From the NCBI GenBank assembly GCA_050942875.1, contig JBMNOD010000012.1:1-57465 (forward strand): DNA of 57,465 bases. The letters are read 5' to 3'. Of the stretch, positions 8,247 to 16,651 are shown piece by piece. The notes under the pieces were generated by a model. That model searched no databases and had not been told where the DNA came from. It was given only the letters and a program-made list of their open reading frames with translations. A program made the translations under genes and the position numbers. The DNA comes from JAAZAI01 sp050942875 (GTDB lineage Bacteria; Verrucomicrobiota; Kiritimatiellia; RFP12; UBA3636). How positions within the stretch are numbered: the stretch's first letter is position 1; the number at the start of each line of letters is the position of its first letter.

Positions 8247-8336
8247 GTGGGCTCAATCAAAAAGAAGCGCCGTGCGAAGATGTCCAAGCACAAGCACCGC
8301 AAACGCCTGAAGCTTAACCGCCACAAGAACAAGTAG
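8247..8336 (+). CDS. Tiny basic ribosomal protein, bS22/AURKAIP1(COX24)-like
   Basis: A 29-codon frame starts with GTG at 8247, 9 bases after AGAGGAG (8231-8237), and ends with TAG at 8336. The peptide begins MGSIKKKRRAKMSKHKHRKR and ends in RHKNK. It matches the pattern MGSxxKKRRxxMxKxKHRKxL of the mycobacterial small-subunit protein bS22 and the AURKAIP1/COX24 (mS38) C-terminal domain, which sits near the decoding centre. This family assignment is from memory of the motif. The gene lies 11 bases upstream of the TPR lipoprotein gene and may be co-transcribed with it. Confidence 0.75.
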   Translation: MGSIKKKRRAKMSKHKHRKRLKLNRHKNK

Positions 8337-8347
8337 GCGAGGGATTC

Positions 8348-9880
8348 GTGGGCACCATGCGACGGATTGTTTGCACGTGGGTGCTGCTTTTCCTCCTTGC
8401 TTCCTGTTCTGGACTGGCCGGAGGACTTGAGGCCTGCAACGTCCCGGCTTCCGAATCACAACTTGCAGAGGCCTTGTCGCTCTTTGCGCAAGGTCTCTTT
8501 TTTCTTGACGAGTCGCATGCGCCAACGGGCGCGGCGACTGCGGTTTCGTATTTTCGGCAGGCCGCGGCGATTGATCCCGCTTCGGCCGAGATCAACGAAA
8601 AGCTGGTCTTGACGCTTTTGATGCTTGGCGACTTTTCTGGCGCACTGGAAGCTCAGCTCGCCTTCGTCCCGCATTCGTCTGATCTCAGCAAGACCTGGTT
8701 TCGTGTCAGCCGTGTCGCGATGGAGGCGGGGGCTGCCGACACCTTCGCGGAGAGCATTGCCGCGCGGCGCGCCTTGCTGCCGAGTGCGGACACCCAAGCC
8801 GGGCGCCGTGCCCGGACGTTTCTGGATGCAGACGAGGTGCTCGGTTGGGCCGTTCTCGGACGTGGCAATGATTCGCTGCGCGCCTTCGAGCGCGTTGTCG
8901 ATGCCCGGGCGGATGCGCTTCGCTCCGGCCATGCGCACGAGCGCCAAGATGTCAGTGCGCTCCTTGTCCATCTATCGGAGACGCGTGCGGCGATTAAAAT
9001 GCGCTCAGGCATCCTCGCGTTTGTCGACAAGCTTGCCGCCGTCGTGGACGACGACGCCTACCTTGCGGATGTGTGCTACGAAGTCGCTTGCGCGCTGTTG
9101 CGCAAGAAGGGGGCGGATCCTGCCACGATCACGAAGCTCTTTGAACGGACGCTGCTTTCGGATACTTCTCGCTACGAGGCGGTCGTAGGCATGGTGTTCC
9201 CATCGCCTTCGATGCTTCGTGGGCTCGACGCCGCGGCCATCGCCGAACACATCGGCCAACACCCGCGTCCTGAGGCGATTGAATTCCCCTTTGCAATGGT
9301 GCGCCTCGGTTATCTTCTTGAAGCAGAGGATGTCCCGGCAGCCGTCGCGGAGCACGGGAAAATCAAGGCGATGCTCGCCACAGGGCAGGGGGGGGCGACC
9401 GATTCGGCGAATCGCTATGCCATGAGCTCCGCCACGCTCGATCTGGCCGGCGACCGTGAAGCCGCAGTCGCGTTGCTCATTGAAGGACTCGCGGTCCATC
9501 CGGACAGCGCAACGCTCAAGAACAGCCTTGCGTATACGCTGGCGCTGCTGGAGCGAGATCTCGACAAGGCGCTGGAGCTCATCGATGATGCGCTCCAGGT
9601 CGAACCGGAAAACAGCGCGTATCTCGACACGCTTGGTTGGGTTCTATGCAAGCGCGGCGACTACATGGGGGCGTTGCGCAGCCTCCTTCGTGCCATTGAG
9701 CACCAGCAGAAGCCCAACTACGAAATTTACGATCACGTCGGCGACGTCCTGGTCAAGCTTGGACGTGGTGCCGAAGCGCCCGCGTGGTGGGCGAAGAGTT
9801 ACAGGATTCTGCCCACCGACGCCGTTGCCGAGAAGCTGCGTGAGGCGGGTCTCGACCCTGAAGCGCTTCGCGCGCCCTGA
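8348..9880 (+). CDS. TPR-repeat lipoprotein
   Basis: This is a 510-residue protein with an N-terminal lipoprotein signal: MRRIVCTWVLLFLLASC, where LASC fits the lipobox and the cysteine would be lipidated. The rest is helical with several tetratricopeptide-like pairs, for example AVSYFRQAAAIDPASAEINEKLVL near the N-terminus and the better-conserved array TLKNSLAYTLALLERDLDKAL / AYLDTLGWVLCKRGDYMGAL / YEIYDHVGDVLVKLGRGAEA near the C-terminus. Such proteins usually scaffold envelope complexes. The GTG at 8348 sits close behind GCGAGGG; an in-frame ATG at 8357 is an alternative. It ends 13 bases before a glycosyltransferase gene, consistent with an envelope polysaccharide role. Confidence 0.8.
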   Translation: MGTMRRIVCTWVLLFLLASCSGLAGGLEACNVPASESQLAEALSLFAQGLFFLDESHAPTGAATAVSYFRQAAAIDPASAEINEKLVLTLLMLGDFSGALEAQLAFVPHSSDLSKTWFRVSRVAMEAGAADTFAESIAARRALLPSADTQAGRRARTFLDADEVLGWAVLGRGNDSLRAFERVVDARADALRSGHAHERQDVSALLVHLSETRAAIKMRSGILAFVDKLAAVVDDDAYLADVCYEVACALLRKKGADPATITKLFERTLLSDTSRYEAVVGMVFPSPSMLRGLDAAAIAEHIGQHPRPEAIEFPFAMVRLGYLLEAEDVPAAVAEHGKIKAMLATGQGGATDSANRYAMSSATLDLAGDREAAVALLIEGLAVHPDSATLKNSLAYTLALLERDLDKALELIDDALQVEPENSAYLDTLGWVLCKRGDYMGALRSLLRAIEHQQKPNYEIYDHVGDVLVKLGRGAEAPAWWAKSYRILPTDAVAEKLREAGLDPEALRAP

Positions 9881-9893
9881 AGAATGCCGTCAA

Positions 9894-10970
9894 ATGAGCA
9901 AACCCGTCATCCACCAGATTGTCGCCGGCTGTCGGAAAGGCGACGCGATCAGCGACGAAGCCATGTTGCTTTCCGCGATCTTCGCCGAGAATGGCTATGA
10001 GAGCCGCATCCATTGCGCCCGCGAGACGACGTCGCAGGATGCGCGGGCTTCTGTCGGCGACCTCGATGAACTCCCCGCCGTCGTGAAGCCCGGCGACTTG
10101 GCGCTCCTGCATCTCTCCATCGGCAGTCGCGCCAATCTCGTTTTCCCCACGCTGAACTGCCGCCGCGCTATCCTCTACCACAACGTCACGCCGTCCCGCT
10201 TCTTCGAGCGCCTCAATCCCCCCATGGCCGCCGCCCTCGACGAAGGGCGCCGCCAGGTCGCCTCGTTGGCCGGAGTCGCGGAGATCAACCTCGCCGACAG
10301 CGAATACAACGCCGGCGAGCTTCGCGAGCTGGGGTATCGCGACGTGCGCGTGCTGCCGCTGGTGATCGACGCCCAATTCGGCAGCGGCGAAATCGATCCG
10401 ACGATGCGGGCTCGGCTCGCGGACGACGGTTGCTTCAACATCCTTTTCGTCGGTCGCGTCGTTCCGAACAAGCGCCACGACAAGCTGCTGCAGGTCTTCC
10501 ACCATTTCCAGCACACGGTCGAGCCCCGTTCGCGGCTGGTGATCGCCGGGTCGTCGAGCGGGCAGGAGGCGTACAAGTCGCTTCTGCTGGGCTCCGTCCA
10601 CACGCTCGAGATCCAGCGCGTGCTGATGACGGAATTCATTTCCGCCCCCGAGCTCAACGCCTGCTACGCGACGGCCTCGGCGTTCGTCTGCATGAGCGAG
10701 CACGAGGGCTTTTGCGCGCCGCTGCTGGAGGCGATGGCCTGGGACGTGCCGGTCTTCGCGGACGCCCAGGCCGCCGTCCCCGAGACGCTCGCCGGCGCGG
10801 GCGTCCTGTTCCACGGTGCGGACTCCGCCATGATCGCCGAGACGATCGGCAAGGTCGTCCGCGATCCCGCGCTCCGCGACGCCGTGCTCGACAGGCAGCG
10901 CCGGCGCCTCGACGCCTATCGCCGCCGCGACGTCTGGGCCGAACTTCAGGCGCTGCTGCTCAGTCTTTGA
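9894..10970 (+). CDS. GT4-family glycosyltransferase
   Basis: This 358-residue protein has the GT-B fold pattern of GT4 enzymes. The C-terminal half has NILFVGRVVPNKRHDKLL (nucleotide-sugar domain entry), RLVIAGSSSG, and the EX7E motif in SEHEGFCAPLLEAMA followed by VPVFADAQAAVPETLAGAG. The N-terminal half is a shorter acceptor domain. It probably transfers a sugar from a nucleotide donor to a glycolipid or polysaccharide at the cytoplasmic membrane face. The start is the ATG 13 bases after the TPR stop; no strong Shine-Dalgarno site is visible. Its last 11 bases overlap the end of the convergent membrane-protein gene. Confidence 0.87.
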   Translation: MSKPVIHQIVAGCRKGDAISDEAMLLSAIFAENGYESRIHCARETTSQDARASVGDLDELPAVVKPGDLALLHLSIGSRANLVFPTLNCRRAILYHNVTPSRFFERLNPPMAAALDEGRRQVASLAGVAEINLADSEYNAGELRELGYRDVRVLPLVIDAQFGSGEIDPTMRARLADDGCFNILFVGRVVPNKRHDKLLQVFHHFQHTVEPRSRLVIAGSSSGQEAYKSLLLGSVHTLEIQRVLMTEFISAPELNACYATASAFVCMSEHEGFCAPLLEAMAWDVPVFADAQAAVPETLAGAGVLFHGADSAMIAETIGKVVRDPALRDAVLDRQRRRLDAYRRRDVWAELQALLLSL

Positions 10971-11622
10971 GAGGTTTGAACCCCATTTCCAACAGGAAGG
11001 GAATTGCATGATCGAGGTCGTCGGCAGAAGCCACGGCATGGATGTCTTCGAATCCTGAGAGCTGGTTGACGGCATTGGTTTTACCCATGGCGGCGAATTC
11101 CTCTGCCAATTCCTTTTGCTGTTCAGCCAATCGGGAGTACGAACGTAAACGTCCGCAAAAATGATGTCGAGATTCATAGAAATTCCGGTTGCTGTCGAGC
11201 GCGATGGCACTGGACCACCTCCCCGGATGCGAATCACGGTATCGAATGGCAATCCATTGCCCATTGGCGTACTCAAGCAACAGTCCGAAACTTCCCACGG
11301 CCTCCTGCAATTGTTCTCGGTTTGCTGCAGCGGCAAGAAGTTGCTTCGACTCCTTTCCCGCTTGGATCGGTGCTATTATCGGGTAAATGAAAAGCCCGGA
11401 CACGTTCAAGACCACGATGAGAATGGCGATGACGTGTCCAATGATTCTCAATCGGCGAAAGCGTGGCAAAAAGGAGAGGGCGATGGCGACAATCGCAACC
11501 ATGGCGATGGGCGCGATGAACAGGCGGGCATGGGTGTTGAGCAGGAGCACGCTGAACAAAATGGCGAACAGATAGATCAATGCCCATCCTAAATGTTTCC
11601 AGCCGAATTTTCTCTTCTTCAT
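10960..11622 (-). CDS. Small membrane protein of unknown function
   Basis: A 220-residue protein whose family I do not recognise. The N-terminus is strongly basic and followed by three hydrophobic segments (about 13-30, 33-53, 60-82). A soluble C-terminal domain follows with coiled-coil-like KQLLAAAANREQLQEAV and RLAEQQKELAEEFAAMG. The ATG at 11622 has GGAGAG 7 bases upstream, which supports a real gene. It is convergent with the glycosyltransferase and overlaps its end by 11 bases. No function can be assigned. Confidence 0.6.
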   Translation of the reverse strand: MKKRKFGWKHLGWALIYLFAILFSVLLLNTHARLFIAPIAMVAIVAIALSFLPRFRRLRIIGHVIAILIVVLNVSGLFIYPIIAPIQAGKESKQLLAAAANREQLQEAVGSFGLLLEYANGQWIAIRYRDSHPGRWSSAIALDSNRNFYESRHHFCGRLRSYSRLAEQQKELAEEFAAMGKTNAVNQLSGFEDIHAVASADDLDHAIPFLLEMGFKPLKD

Positions 11623-11875
11623 GTCCGTCTCTCCACCACTGTCTTATGCACCCCCAAGCCCGAACCAAGCTCCGTTAAATCAAATGCTAAACGTGCTTGG
11701 ATTCTACATTGTTTACGATGATTGTGCAATCCTGCATTTTTTCGATCATCCTCAGCGGCATTCTCAGGTTTTTAGGGGTCTGTCCCCTATTTTGTGCTTG
11801 CAGTCGGCTGCCGCATCTGCTATTCTGCTCCCAAACGCCACCCAAAGCGTCAAATTCCAACGAAAGAGATGCACC

Positions 11876-12919
11876 ATGAGACTTCCACGAGTCCTCGCGA
11901 AAGGCGAGGGGATCTACCACGTCATCAGCCGGATCTCCGGCCAGCGATTCCTGCTTAATGAAGATGAGAAGCCTCGGCTTGAATGGCTGATGAACGCCGC
12001 CGCCGGATTTTCCGGCGTTGACATCCTCGCCTACGCCTTCATGGACAACCACTTCCACATCCTCGTGAAGGTGCCGTTGCCACAGCTTGTCGACGACCAG
12101 GAGCTTTTCCGGCGCATGCGTCTGCTCTACAGCAAGAAGAAGACGGATCGCATCCTGACCGAATGGGAACTGTGGGAGAACAAAGGCATGGCGGACAGGG
12201 TTGTCGATGCCAAGGCGGCGCTCCGCCGGCGCATGTACGACCTCTCGCAGTTCTGCAAGACGCTCAAGGAGACGTTCTCGATGATGTACAACGACCGCCA
12301 CGAGCACAGCGGCACGATTTGGGGTTCGCGCTTCAAGAGCATCCTCCTTTCGCCCGACTACAGCACCATCATGACCGTCGCCGCCTACATCAACCTCAAC
12401 CCCGTCCGCGCCGATGTTGTCGGCGATCCCGGCGTGTACCTGTGGTCTGGCTATGGCGCTGCAAAGCAAGGCAAGGGTCTAGCCTGCAAGGCGATGTGCA
12501 ATCTCGTCGGCACGGCGCTCGGACGCAGGGAGGCCGTGCCGTTCGAGGTTGCGCTTGCCGCCTGCGACGCGGCGATGGAAGGGTATGTCGATGCGCCTGC
12601 GTCCATTGACGACATCGCCGCGACTGCTGCCAAGCACGACCCCGAAAACGCGCCGGAATTTGATTCCGCACAGGTCAATGCGGCGATCAAGGAAGGCAAG
12701 CCGATTTCGCTTTTCGAGGCGTTGCGTTGCAAAATACGCTATTTCAGCCACGGAATCGCCGTCGGCCCCGCTTCGTTTGTGATTGAAATTGTCAGTCGCC
12801 TGACGCGGAGCAAGGATACGAAGCGCAAATGTGAAGGTTGCGACGATTTGGAACTCTACACGGCACGGCCATTGCGTGGCGGTGACGAGCTGAGCGTGCC
12901 CAAACGCCACATCATCTAG
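11876..12919 (+). CDS. REP-associated tyrosine transposase (RAYT, Y1_Tnp), copy 1
   Basis: This 347-residue protein is a Y1 transposase of the IS200-like/RAYT type. The HUH motif is NHFH at residues 58-61 (H59, H61), following a VDILAYAFMD strand. The likely catalytic tyrosine is Y138 in FSMMYNDRHEHSGTIWGSRFKS, the conserved RAYT block. Such enzymes nick and join single strands at REP hairpins. The start MRLPRVLAKG follows CGAAAGAGATGCACC. A paralogue at 41937-42980 aligns end to end without gaps and is roughly three-quarters identical by eye. The gene looks intact. Confidence 0.9.
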   Translation: MRLPRVLAKGEGIYHVISRISGQRFLLNEDEKPRLEWLMNAAAGFSGVDILAYAFMDNHFHILVKVPLPQLVDDQELFRRMRLLYSKKKTDRILTEWELWENKGMADRVVDAKAALRRRMYDLSQFCKTLKETFSMMYNDRHEHSGTIWGSRFKSILLSPDYSTIMTVAAYINLNPVRADVVGDPGVYLWSGYGAAKQGKGLACKAMCNLVGTALGRREAVPFEVALAACDAAMEGYVDAPASIDDIAATAAKHDPENAPEFDSAQVNAAIKEGKPISLFEALRCKIRYFSHGIAVGPASFVIEIVSRLTRSKDTKRKCEGCDDLELYTARPLRGGDELSVPKRHII

Positions 12920-13155
12920 CTTAAACGTCGATTCGGATAGTCGGTCGTCGCAAACCCCAGCGGCCAACGCTCCAAAATAGAGACCACAGATGTGGGCTCC
13001 ATCTTCTGCTGGGCAAAATTGCGCACAAAGTTGTCGAATTCCACGGGAGGCTTATAAAGTACATCCGGTTTCAGAAGCGGGTTTGAATTTCTGCTCGAAT
13101 TTGATCGGAGAATCTCTTGTCCAGCACACTTTTCAAAGGGACAGACCCTAAAGTG
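12916..13155 (-). pseudogene. Truncated unknown reading frame downstream of RAYT copy 1
   Basis: On the minus strand an open frame without any start codon near its 5' end runs from just inside the GGGACAGACCC repeat to a TAG that overlaps the RAYT stop. Its translation is protein-like (for example KPDVLYKPPVEFDNFVRNF and TSVVSILERWPLGFATTDY). A degenerate, frameshifted relative lies at the same place downstream of RAYT copy 2 (about 42985-43060). I do not recognise the family. It is probably the C-terminal remnant of a gene carried with, or cut by, the element. Confidence 0.4.
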
Positions 13156-13219
13156 CTACGTTTTTAAGGGTCTGTCCCCAAAAAAAGGGTCTGTCCCCAA
13201 AAAAGGAAGTGAAAACAGT

Positions 13220-13255
13220 CAGGCTGGCGGAGGGCGGTGCCTCGTCGCCAGCCTG
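13220..13255 (-). terminator. Terminator of the 13288-13926 gene
   Basis: CAGGCTGGCG and CGCCAGCCTG form a perfect 10-bp stem with a 16-nt loop. On the minus strand the stem is followed by a T-rich tail (ACTGTTTTCACTTCCTTTTTT), as expected for an intrinsic terminator. It lies 33 bases beyond the stop of the gene. Confidence 0.75.
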
Positions 13256-13287
13256 ATTGTCGGCTTTTGGGTGCCTTAGCCTTTGCG

Positions 13288-13926
13288 TCAGCCCTCTTGG
13301 GCGTCGTCTTCAGCGGGATCGTCTTCGGGCGCCGACGGGGGCGGCATCATGCCGGAACGCGGCTTCTGCGGGATGCCGAAGGCGATGTAGCCGAGGGCTT
13401 GCTCGAGGACGGCGCCCAGGCCGTAGGCTTCGGCGGCGTTGAAGACGATCCAGATGCGCGCGGCAGGCTCCGGCCCGGCCTTCGCGCGGCGCGAGACCTC
13501 GAGGAAGTAGCCCGGGGTCGGCTCCTTCTGGAAGGCGAGCTTGATCATGGTGACGTGCGAGCGGCTGTCGTGGTAGAGTCCCTTGCCTTCGCCGACGTTG
13601 GGGCTGGCGCCCTTGAAGACGGGGATCATCTGGCAGAGGTCGCTGAAGTTGAGCTTGACGGTGACGCGGTTCTGCCAGTCGAACCGGGCGTGCTGGCGGT
13701 TGCCTTGCTCCCTGGAGCCGGAGGCGGTGCTCATCTGCTGCGCAAGCGTCATGTAGATGGCGCCGTCGCGGCTGCCGGTGGCCGGCACGACTTCGAAGCG
13801 CACCGCGCTGCCCGAGCCTTTGCTGTTGGCATGGTACAGCGTGAGGTTGGGGCGGTAGTCGCGAACCGGCGTCGCATTCTGGCCGTTTCCGCTCGTGGTT
13901 GTCTGTTCGTTGGTGTTGTTGTTCAT
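13288..13926 (-). CDS. Conserved protein, possible single-stranded nucleic-acid-binding fold
   Basis: This is a 212-residue soluble protein starting at MNNNTNEQ, with AGGAGG 5 bases before the ATG. After a polar N-terminal tail it reads LTLYHANSKGSGSAVRFEVVP, then a central block with VTVKLNFSDLCQMIPVFKG and GKGLYHDSRSHVTMIKLAF, and a C-terminal helix FNAAEAYGLGAVLEQAL, then an acidic tail (EDDPAEDDAQEG). The beta-rich core followed by a helix, and a flexible acidic tail like that of SSB proteins, suggest single-stranded DNA or RNA binding. I cannot name the family with certainty. It stands alone, with its own terminator. Confidence 0.65.
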   Translation of the reverse strand: MNNNTNEQTTTSGNGQNATPVRDYRPNLTLYHANSKGSGSAVRFEVVPATGSRDGAIYMTLAQQMSTASGSREQGNRQHARFDWQNRVTVKLNFSDLCQMIPVFKGASPNVGEGKGLYHDSRSHVTMIKLAFQKEPTPGYFLEVSRRAKAGPEPAARIWIVFNAAEAYGLGAVLEQALGYIAFGIPQKPRSGMMPPPSAPEDDPAEDDAQEG

Positions 13927-14015
13927 GGCTGCCTCCTGTGTGCATTGGGTTTTTACGACTGTTTCGGGACTGGTGTCCCTTGAAAACAACAACAGCTTAG
14001 CAAACTTCGGAGGCG

Positions 14016-14044
14016 AAAATGTCGCCTGTCAGGCGACATTTTCT
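14016..14044 (-). terminator. Terminator-like hairpin after the Tat operon
   Basis: GAAAATGTCGCC and GGCGACATTTTC form a perfect 12-bp stem with a 5-nt loop, 13 bases downstream of the tatC stop and on the other side upstream of the conserved gene at 13926. The arms have A/T-rich outer parts, so it may act in both directions. Confidence 0.6.
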
Positions 14045-14056
14045 CAACTTTCCGCT

Positions 14057-14908
14057 TTACCCTTCTGTCGTTCGCGAGGATTCCTGCTCGTAGAAGGACA
14101 GCATGGCGTCGTCGGTGGCGGGAGAGGAGGGGGATTGGGGCGGTTCGCTCGGTTCCTGGCGGGGGGCGTCTGGCGATGGGGCGGGGCTTGGCTGTTGCAC
14201 GGGCTTGGTGCGGGAGGCGAGAAAAATCCCGACTTCGAACAGGAGCCAGGTCGGGAGGGCGAGCATGATCTGGCTGAGGACGTCCGGGGGCGTGAGGATT
14301 GCCGCGACGACGAGGATGGCGATCAGCGTGTAGGGGCGGGATCGCTTGAGCTTCTCCACGCCGATCACGCCGAATTTGACGAGGGCGCAGACGGCGATCG
14401 GCGTCTGGAACATCACGCCGAACGCGAGGACGAGCGCGCCGGCAAGCGACATGAATTGGGCGATGCCGATGACCGGGGTGATCTGGGTCGTCGCAAACGA
14501 GGCGGAGAACTTCATCAGCAGCGGCAGGATCGCGGCCACGCAGAAGGCGCCGCCGACGAGAAAGAGAACGGACGAATAGACGATCCAGATCCGCAGGGAT
14601 TGGCGCTCGTTGTCATACAAGGCCGGGAGAAGGAATTTCCAGAGGCGGTGCATGGCGTAGGGATAGCACAACGCCGCCGCGATGACGCATCCCATCCGAA
14701 GGTGGACGATGAAGACCTCGAGCGGGGAGAAGTAATGCAAGGTGGACAACGACTCCGGACAGCTCCAGCGTGTCAGGGCGGACACGGCCCTGGGCGCCAG
14801 CGCCAGGCCGACGGGAAGCGCCAAGGCCCAGGACGCAAAGCAGGCCAGCAGCGTCCGCCGGAGTTCCTCGAGATGCGCGAGAAAGGTGTCGGGCCGCGGT
14901 TCAGCCAT
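14057..14908 (-). CDS. tatC: Sec-independent protein translocase TatC
   Basis: This 283-residue protein has six hydrophobic segments and the TatC signature: FLAHLEELRRTLL at the N-terminus (twin-arginine receptor site), YFSPLEVFIVHLRMG in the first loop, YPYAMHRLWKFLLPALYDNER before TM3, and TPPDVLSQIMLALPTWLLFEVG near the end. TatC binds the RR signal of folded cofactor-containing precursors. A 45-residue Pro/Ser-rich C-terminal tail is unusual. The start MAEPRP is chosen because its ATG overlaps the tatA stop by 8 bases (ATGGCTGA), which fits coupled translation. Confidence 0.95.
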   Translation of the reverse strand: MAEPRPDTFLAHLEELRRTLLACFASWALALPVGLALAPRAVSALTRWSCPESLSTLHYFSPLEVFIVHLRMGCVIAAALCYPYAMHRLWKFLLPALYDNERQSLRIWIVYSSVLFLVGGAFCVAAILPLLMKFSASFATTQITPVIGIAQFMSLAGALVLAFGVMFQTPIAVCALVKFGVIGVEKLKRSRPYTLIAILVVAAILTPPDVLSQIMLALPTWLLFEVGIFLASRTKPVQQPSPAPSPDAPRQEPSEPPQSPSSPATDDAMLSFYEQESSRTTEG

Positions 14909-15131
14909 TGGCGTCGTTCTGCTTCTCGTCGGGCTTCTTCGCTTCGGCTTCGGCGAGCTTCTCGCTTTCATTCATCAGCTCGTCCGTCTCCTTTTGGATT
15001 TCGGACTTGGCCTTTTTGAATTCGTAGGAAGCCCGGCCGAGGGCCCGCGCGATTTCGGGGATGCGCTTCGCGCCGAACACGAGCAGAACGATGAACAGGA
15101 TAAACAGGATTTCAGTCATGCCAACGGACAT
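14901..15131 (-). CDS. tatA: Twin-arginine translocase pore subunit TatA (TatA/E or TatB-like)
   Basis: This 76-residue protein has an N-terminal transmembrane helix (MTEILFILFIVLLVFGAKRIPE) with the FGxxKxPE hinge, an amphipathic helix (ARALGRASYEFKKAKSE) and a charged C-terminal tail. TatA oligomers form the conduit for folded proteins. No separate TatB is present in the operon, so this may be a bifunctional TatA. The ATG at 15131 has AAGGAG 9 bases upstream. It lies 26 bases after the polyferredoxin gene and overlaps tatC. Confidence 0.92.
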   Translation of the reverse strand: MSVGMTEILFILFIVLLVFGAKRIPEIARALGRASYEFKKAKSEIQKETDELMNESEKLAEAEAKKPDEKQNDANG

Positions 15132-15157
15132 TTTTTCATCTCCTTGTGGTTTGGGGG

Positions 15158-16651
15158 TCAGATCAGCCAGGCGTCGTCTTCGCGGGGTTTTGCCTGGGCG
15201 GGCGGTTTGTCGAAATGCCGGGAGGGATCGTCGGCCTCCGTCTGGATGGGCACCGGGGCTATGGTCATCGCGGGGACGGGTTTGACGGGGCACGGGTAGC
15301 TGCAGTTGCCGCATCCGATGCAGAGGGCTTCGTTCAGCTCCGGCACGGGGCAGGGGGCGCCCGCATGCTGCACCATGCGCAAGGCGCCCGTCGGGCAGTG
15401 TTCGGCGCAGGCGCCGCAATGGATGCCGTCGACGATGGCGACGCATCGTGATTTGTGGAGCACGGCCATGCCGATGCGGCAGCGTTTTTTCTTTTCGAGC
15501 GACAGGGGGCGGATCGCGCCGGTGGGGCAGATCGTCGAGCACGTGTTGCAGTTGAATTCGCACATGCCGTTTTTGTAGTCGAGGTGGACGGAATGGTTCT
15601 TCGCGTCTGGCGCGCGCAGCACGTTGCCGCGGCAGTTCGCGACGCACAGCAGGCACGCGGTGCATTTCGACTCGAAGCGCGCCGCGCTTCCGGCTCCCGG
15701 CGGATAGATTGCGGGCTGTGGCGGGCGCCTTGCCATCCCGCTGGGCTTGAACACCCGGCCGAGGCCGAAGGAGGCCAGCACGGTTCCCGCCATGCCGGCC
15801 AGGAAGCGGCGGCGCGGTTCGCGGGCGGGCGCTTCTGCGGGTCGGCGGGACGCCGCCTTGTCGGCGACGCGGCGCCTCGACCACGTGACGGCCTGCCGCG
15901 GGCACACGGCCACGCAGTTCATGCAGCGCAGGCAGCGCTCGTTGTCGAGCGTGCCTGCCTTGGGGTCGATGCAGCCGGCCGGGCAGACGGCGGCGCATTT
16001 CCCGCAGTGGATGCACGACTCGTCAATGTCCATGTGGAAAACCCCGACCTTGGCGAAAAGGCCGAGCAGGGATCCCACGGGGCAGATGGAGGTGCAGTAG
16101 AGTCGCCTTTTCCAGACGACCAGGAGGATCAGGACGACCAGGACGCCCGCGCCGACGGCGATGCCCGCCGCCGTTGCCGCGCAGTCGCCGTCAATCACCC
16201 GGATGCCGTGCTTCCGCACGAACTTCGCAAACACGGGCATTGCAAAACCGGCGTGGAATCGTCCGAACACGGAGAACGGCTCCAGCAGCTTCGCCGGGAG
16301 CGTCCATCCTGCGGCAATCAGGCCGGCCGTTGCGGCCAAGAGGGTGTAGCGGAGCGTCTTGAGGTTCTTCCGGGGCGCGCGTTTGCCTTTGCGGCGCGAC
16401 GCCCAGCCGATGAAGTCCTGCAAGATTCCGAGCGGACACAGCGCCGCGCAGTAGAAGCGCCCGAAGAGCAGCGTCAGGAGGACGAACACGGCCACGACAG
16501 CCGCCGCCGTGGCGGCGCCTGTGGCGGCGACGCGCAGAATCGCGGGGCCGAGCTGGGGCGGCAGCGGCAGCTTGCCCGCGAAGCCCAGCGCCACGAGGGC
16601 AAACACCGCCAGGGCGGCGGCGATGCGGATTCTGCGGGGCGCCTTTTTCAT
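15158..16651 (-). CDS. NapH/CcoG-type polyferredoxin with an internal twin-arginine segment
   Basis: This 497-residue protein has about four N-terminal transmembrane helices with two CxxxCP motifs (C68-C72, C186-C190). Two 4Fe-4S sites follow (C213/216/219/223 and C240/243/246/250). At 280-296 comes RRRFLAGMAGTVLASFG, which looks like a complete Tat signal anchor in mid-protein. The C-terminal 200 residues hold four more cysteine clusters, starting at C330, C364, C412 and C444. The likely topology is cytoplasmic ferredoxin, Tat-inserted helix, then extracytoplasmic ferredoxin domain, making a transmembrane electron conduit. The start overlaps the DUF362 stop (ATGA). Electron donor and acceptor are unknown. 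Confidence 0.87.
   Translation of the reverse strand: MKKAPRRIRIAAALAVFALVALGFAGKLPLPPQLGPAILRVAATGAATAAAVVAVFVLLTLLFGRFYCAALCPLGILQDFIGWASRRKGKRAPRKNLKTLRYTLLAATAGLIAAGWTLPAKLLEPFSVFGRFHAGFAMPVFAKFVRKHGIRVIDGDCAATAAGIAVGAGVLVVLILLVVWKRRLYCTSICPVGSLLGLFAKVGVFHMDIDESCIHCGKCAAVCPAGCIDPKAGTLDNERCLRCMNCVAVCPRQAVTWSRRRVADKAASRRPAEAPAREPRRRFLAGMAGTVLASFGLGRVFKPSGMARRPPQPAIYPPGAGSAARFESKCTACLLCVANCRGNVLRAPDAKNHSVHLDYKNGMCEFNCNTCSTICPTGAIRPLSLEKKKRCRIGMAVLHKSRCVAIVDGIHCGACAEHCPTGALRMVQHAGAPCPVPELNEALCIGCGNCSYPCPVKPVPAMTIAPVPIQTEADDPSRHFDKPPAQAKPREDDAWLI

Larger units (their letters stand above)
11775..13198. mobile_element. RAYT transposase unit, copy 1, bracketed by GGGTCTGTCCCC repeats
   Basis: The unit starts with GGGGTCTGTCCCC at 11775-11787. 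It contains the RAYT gene (11876-12919) and a minus-strand gene fragment, and ends with three repeat cores: 13138-13148 (opposite orientation), 13168-13179 and 13187-13198. The spacing between first core and the 13168 core is almost the same as in copy 2 (41836-43243). The 5' flank after the core (CCCCTATTTT...CTTG.AGTC) and a stretch downstream of the transposase are also shared. Whether the bracketing repeats are true element ends is inference. Confidence 0.6.

Noticed and set aside
8107..8310. Plus-strand 67-codon frame overlapping the bS22-like gene
   Set aside because: It is out of frame with the conserved MGSxxKKRR peptide and lacks a ribosome site.
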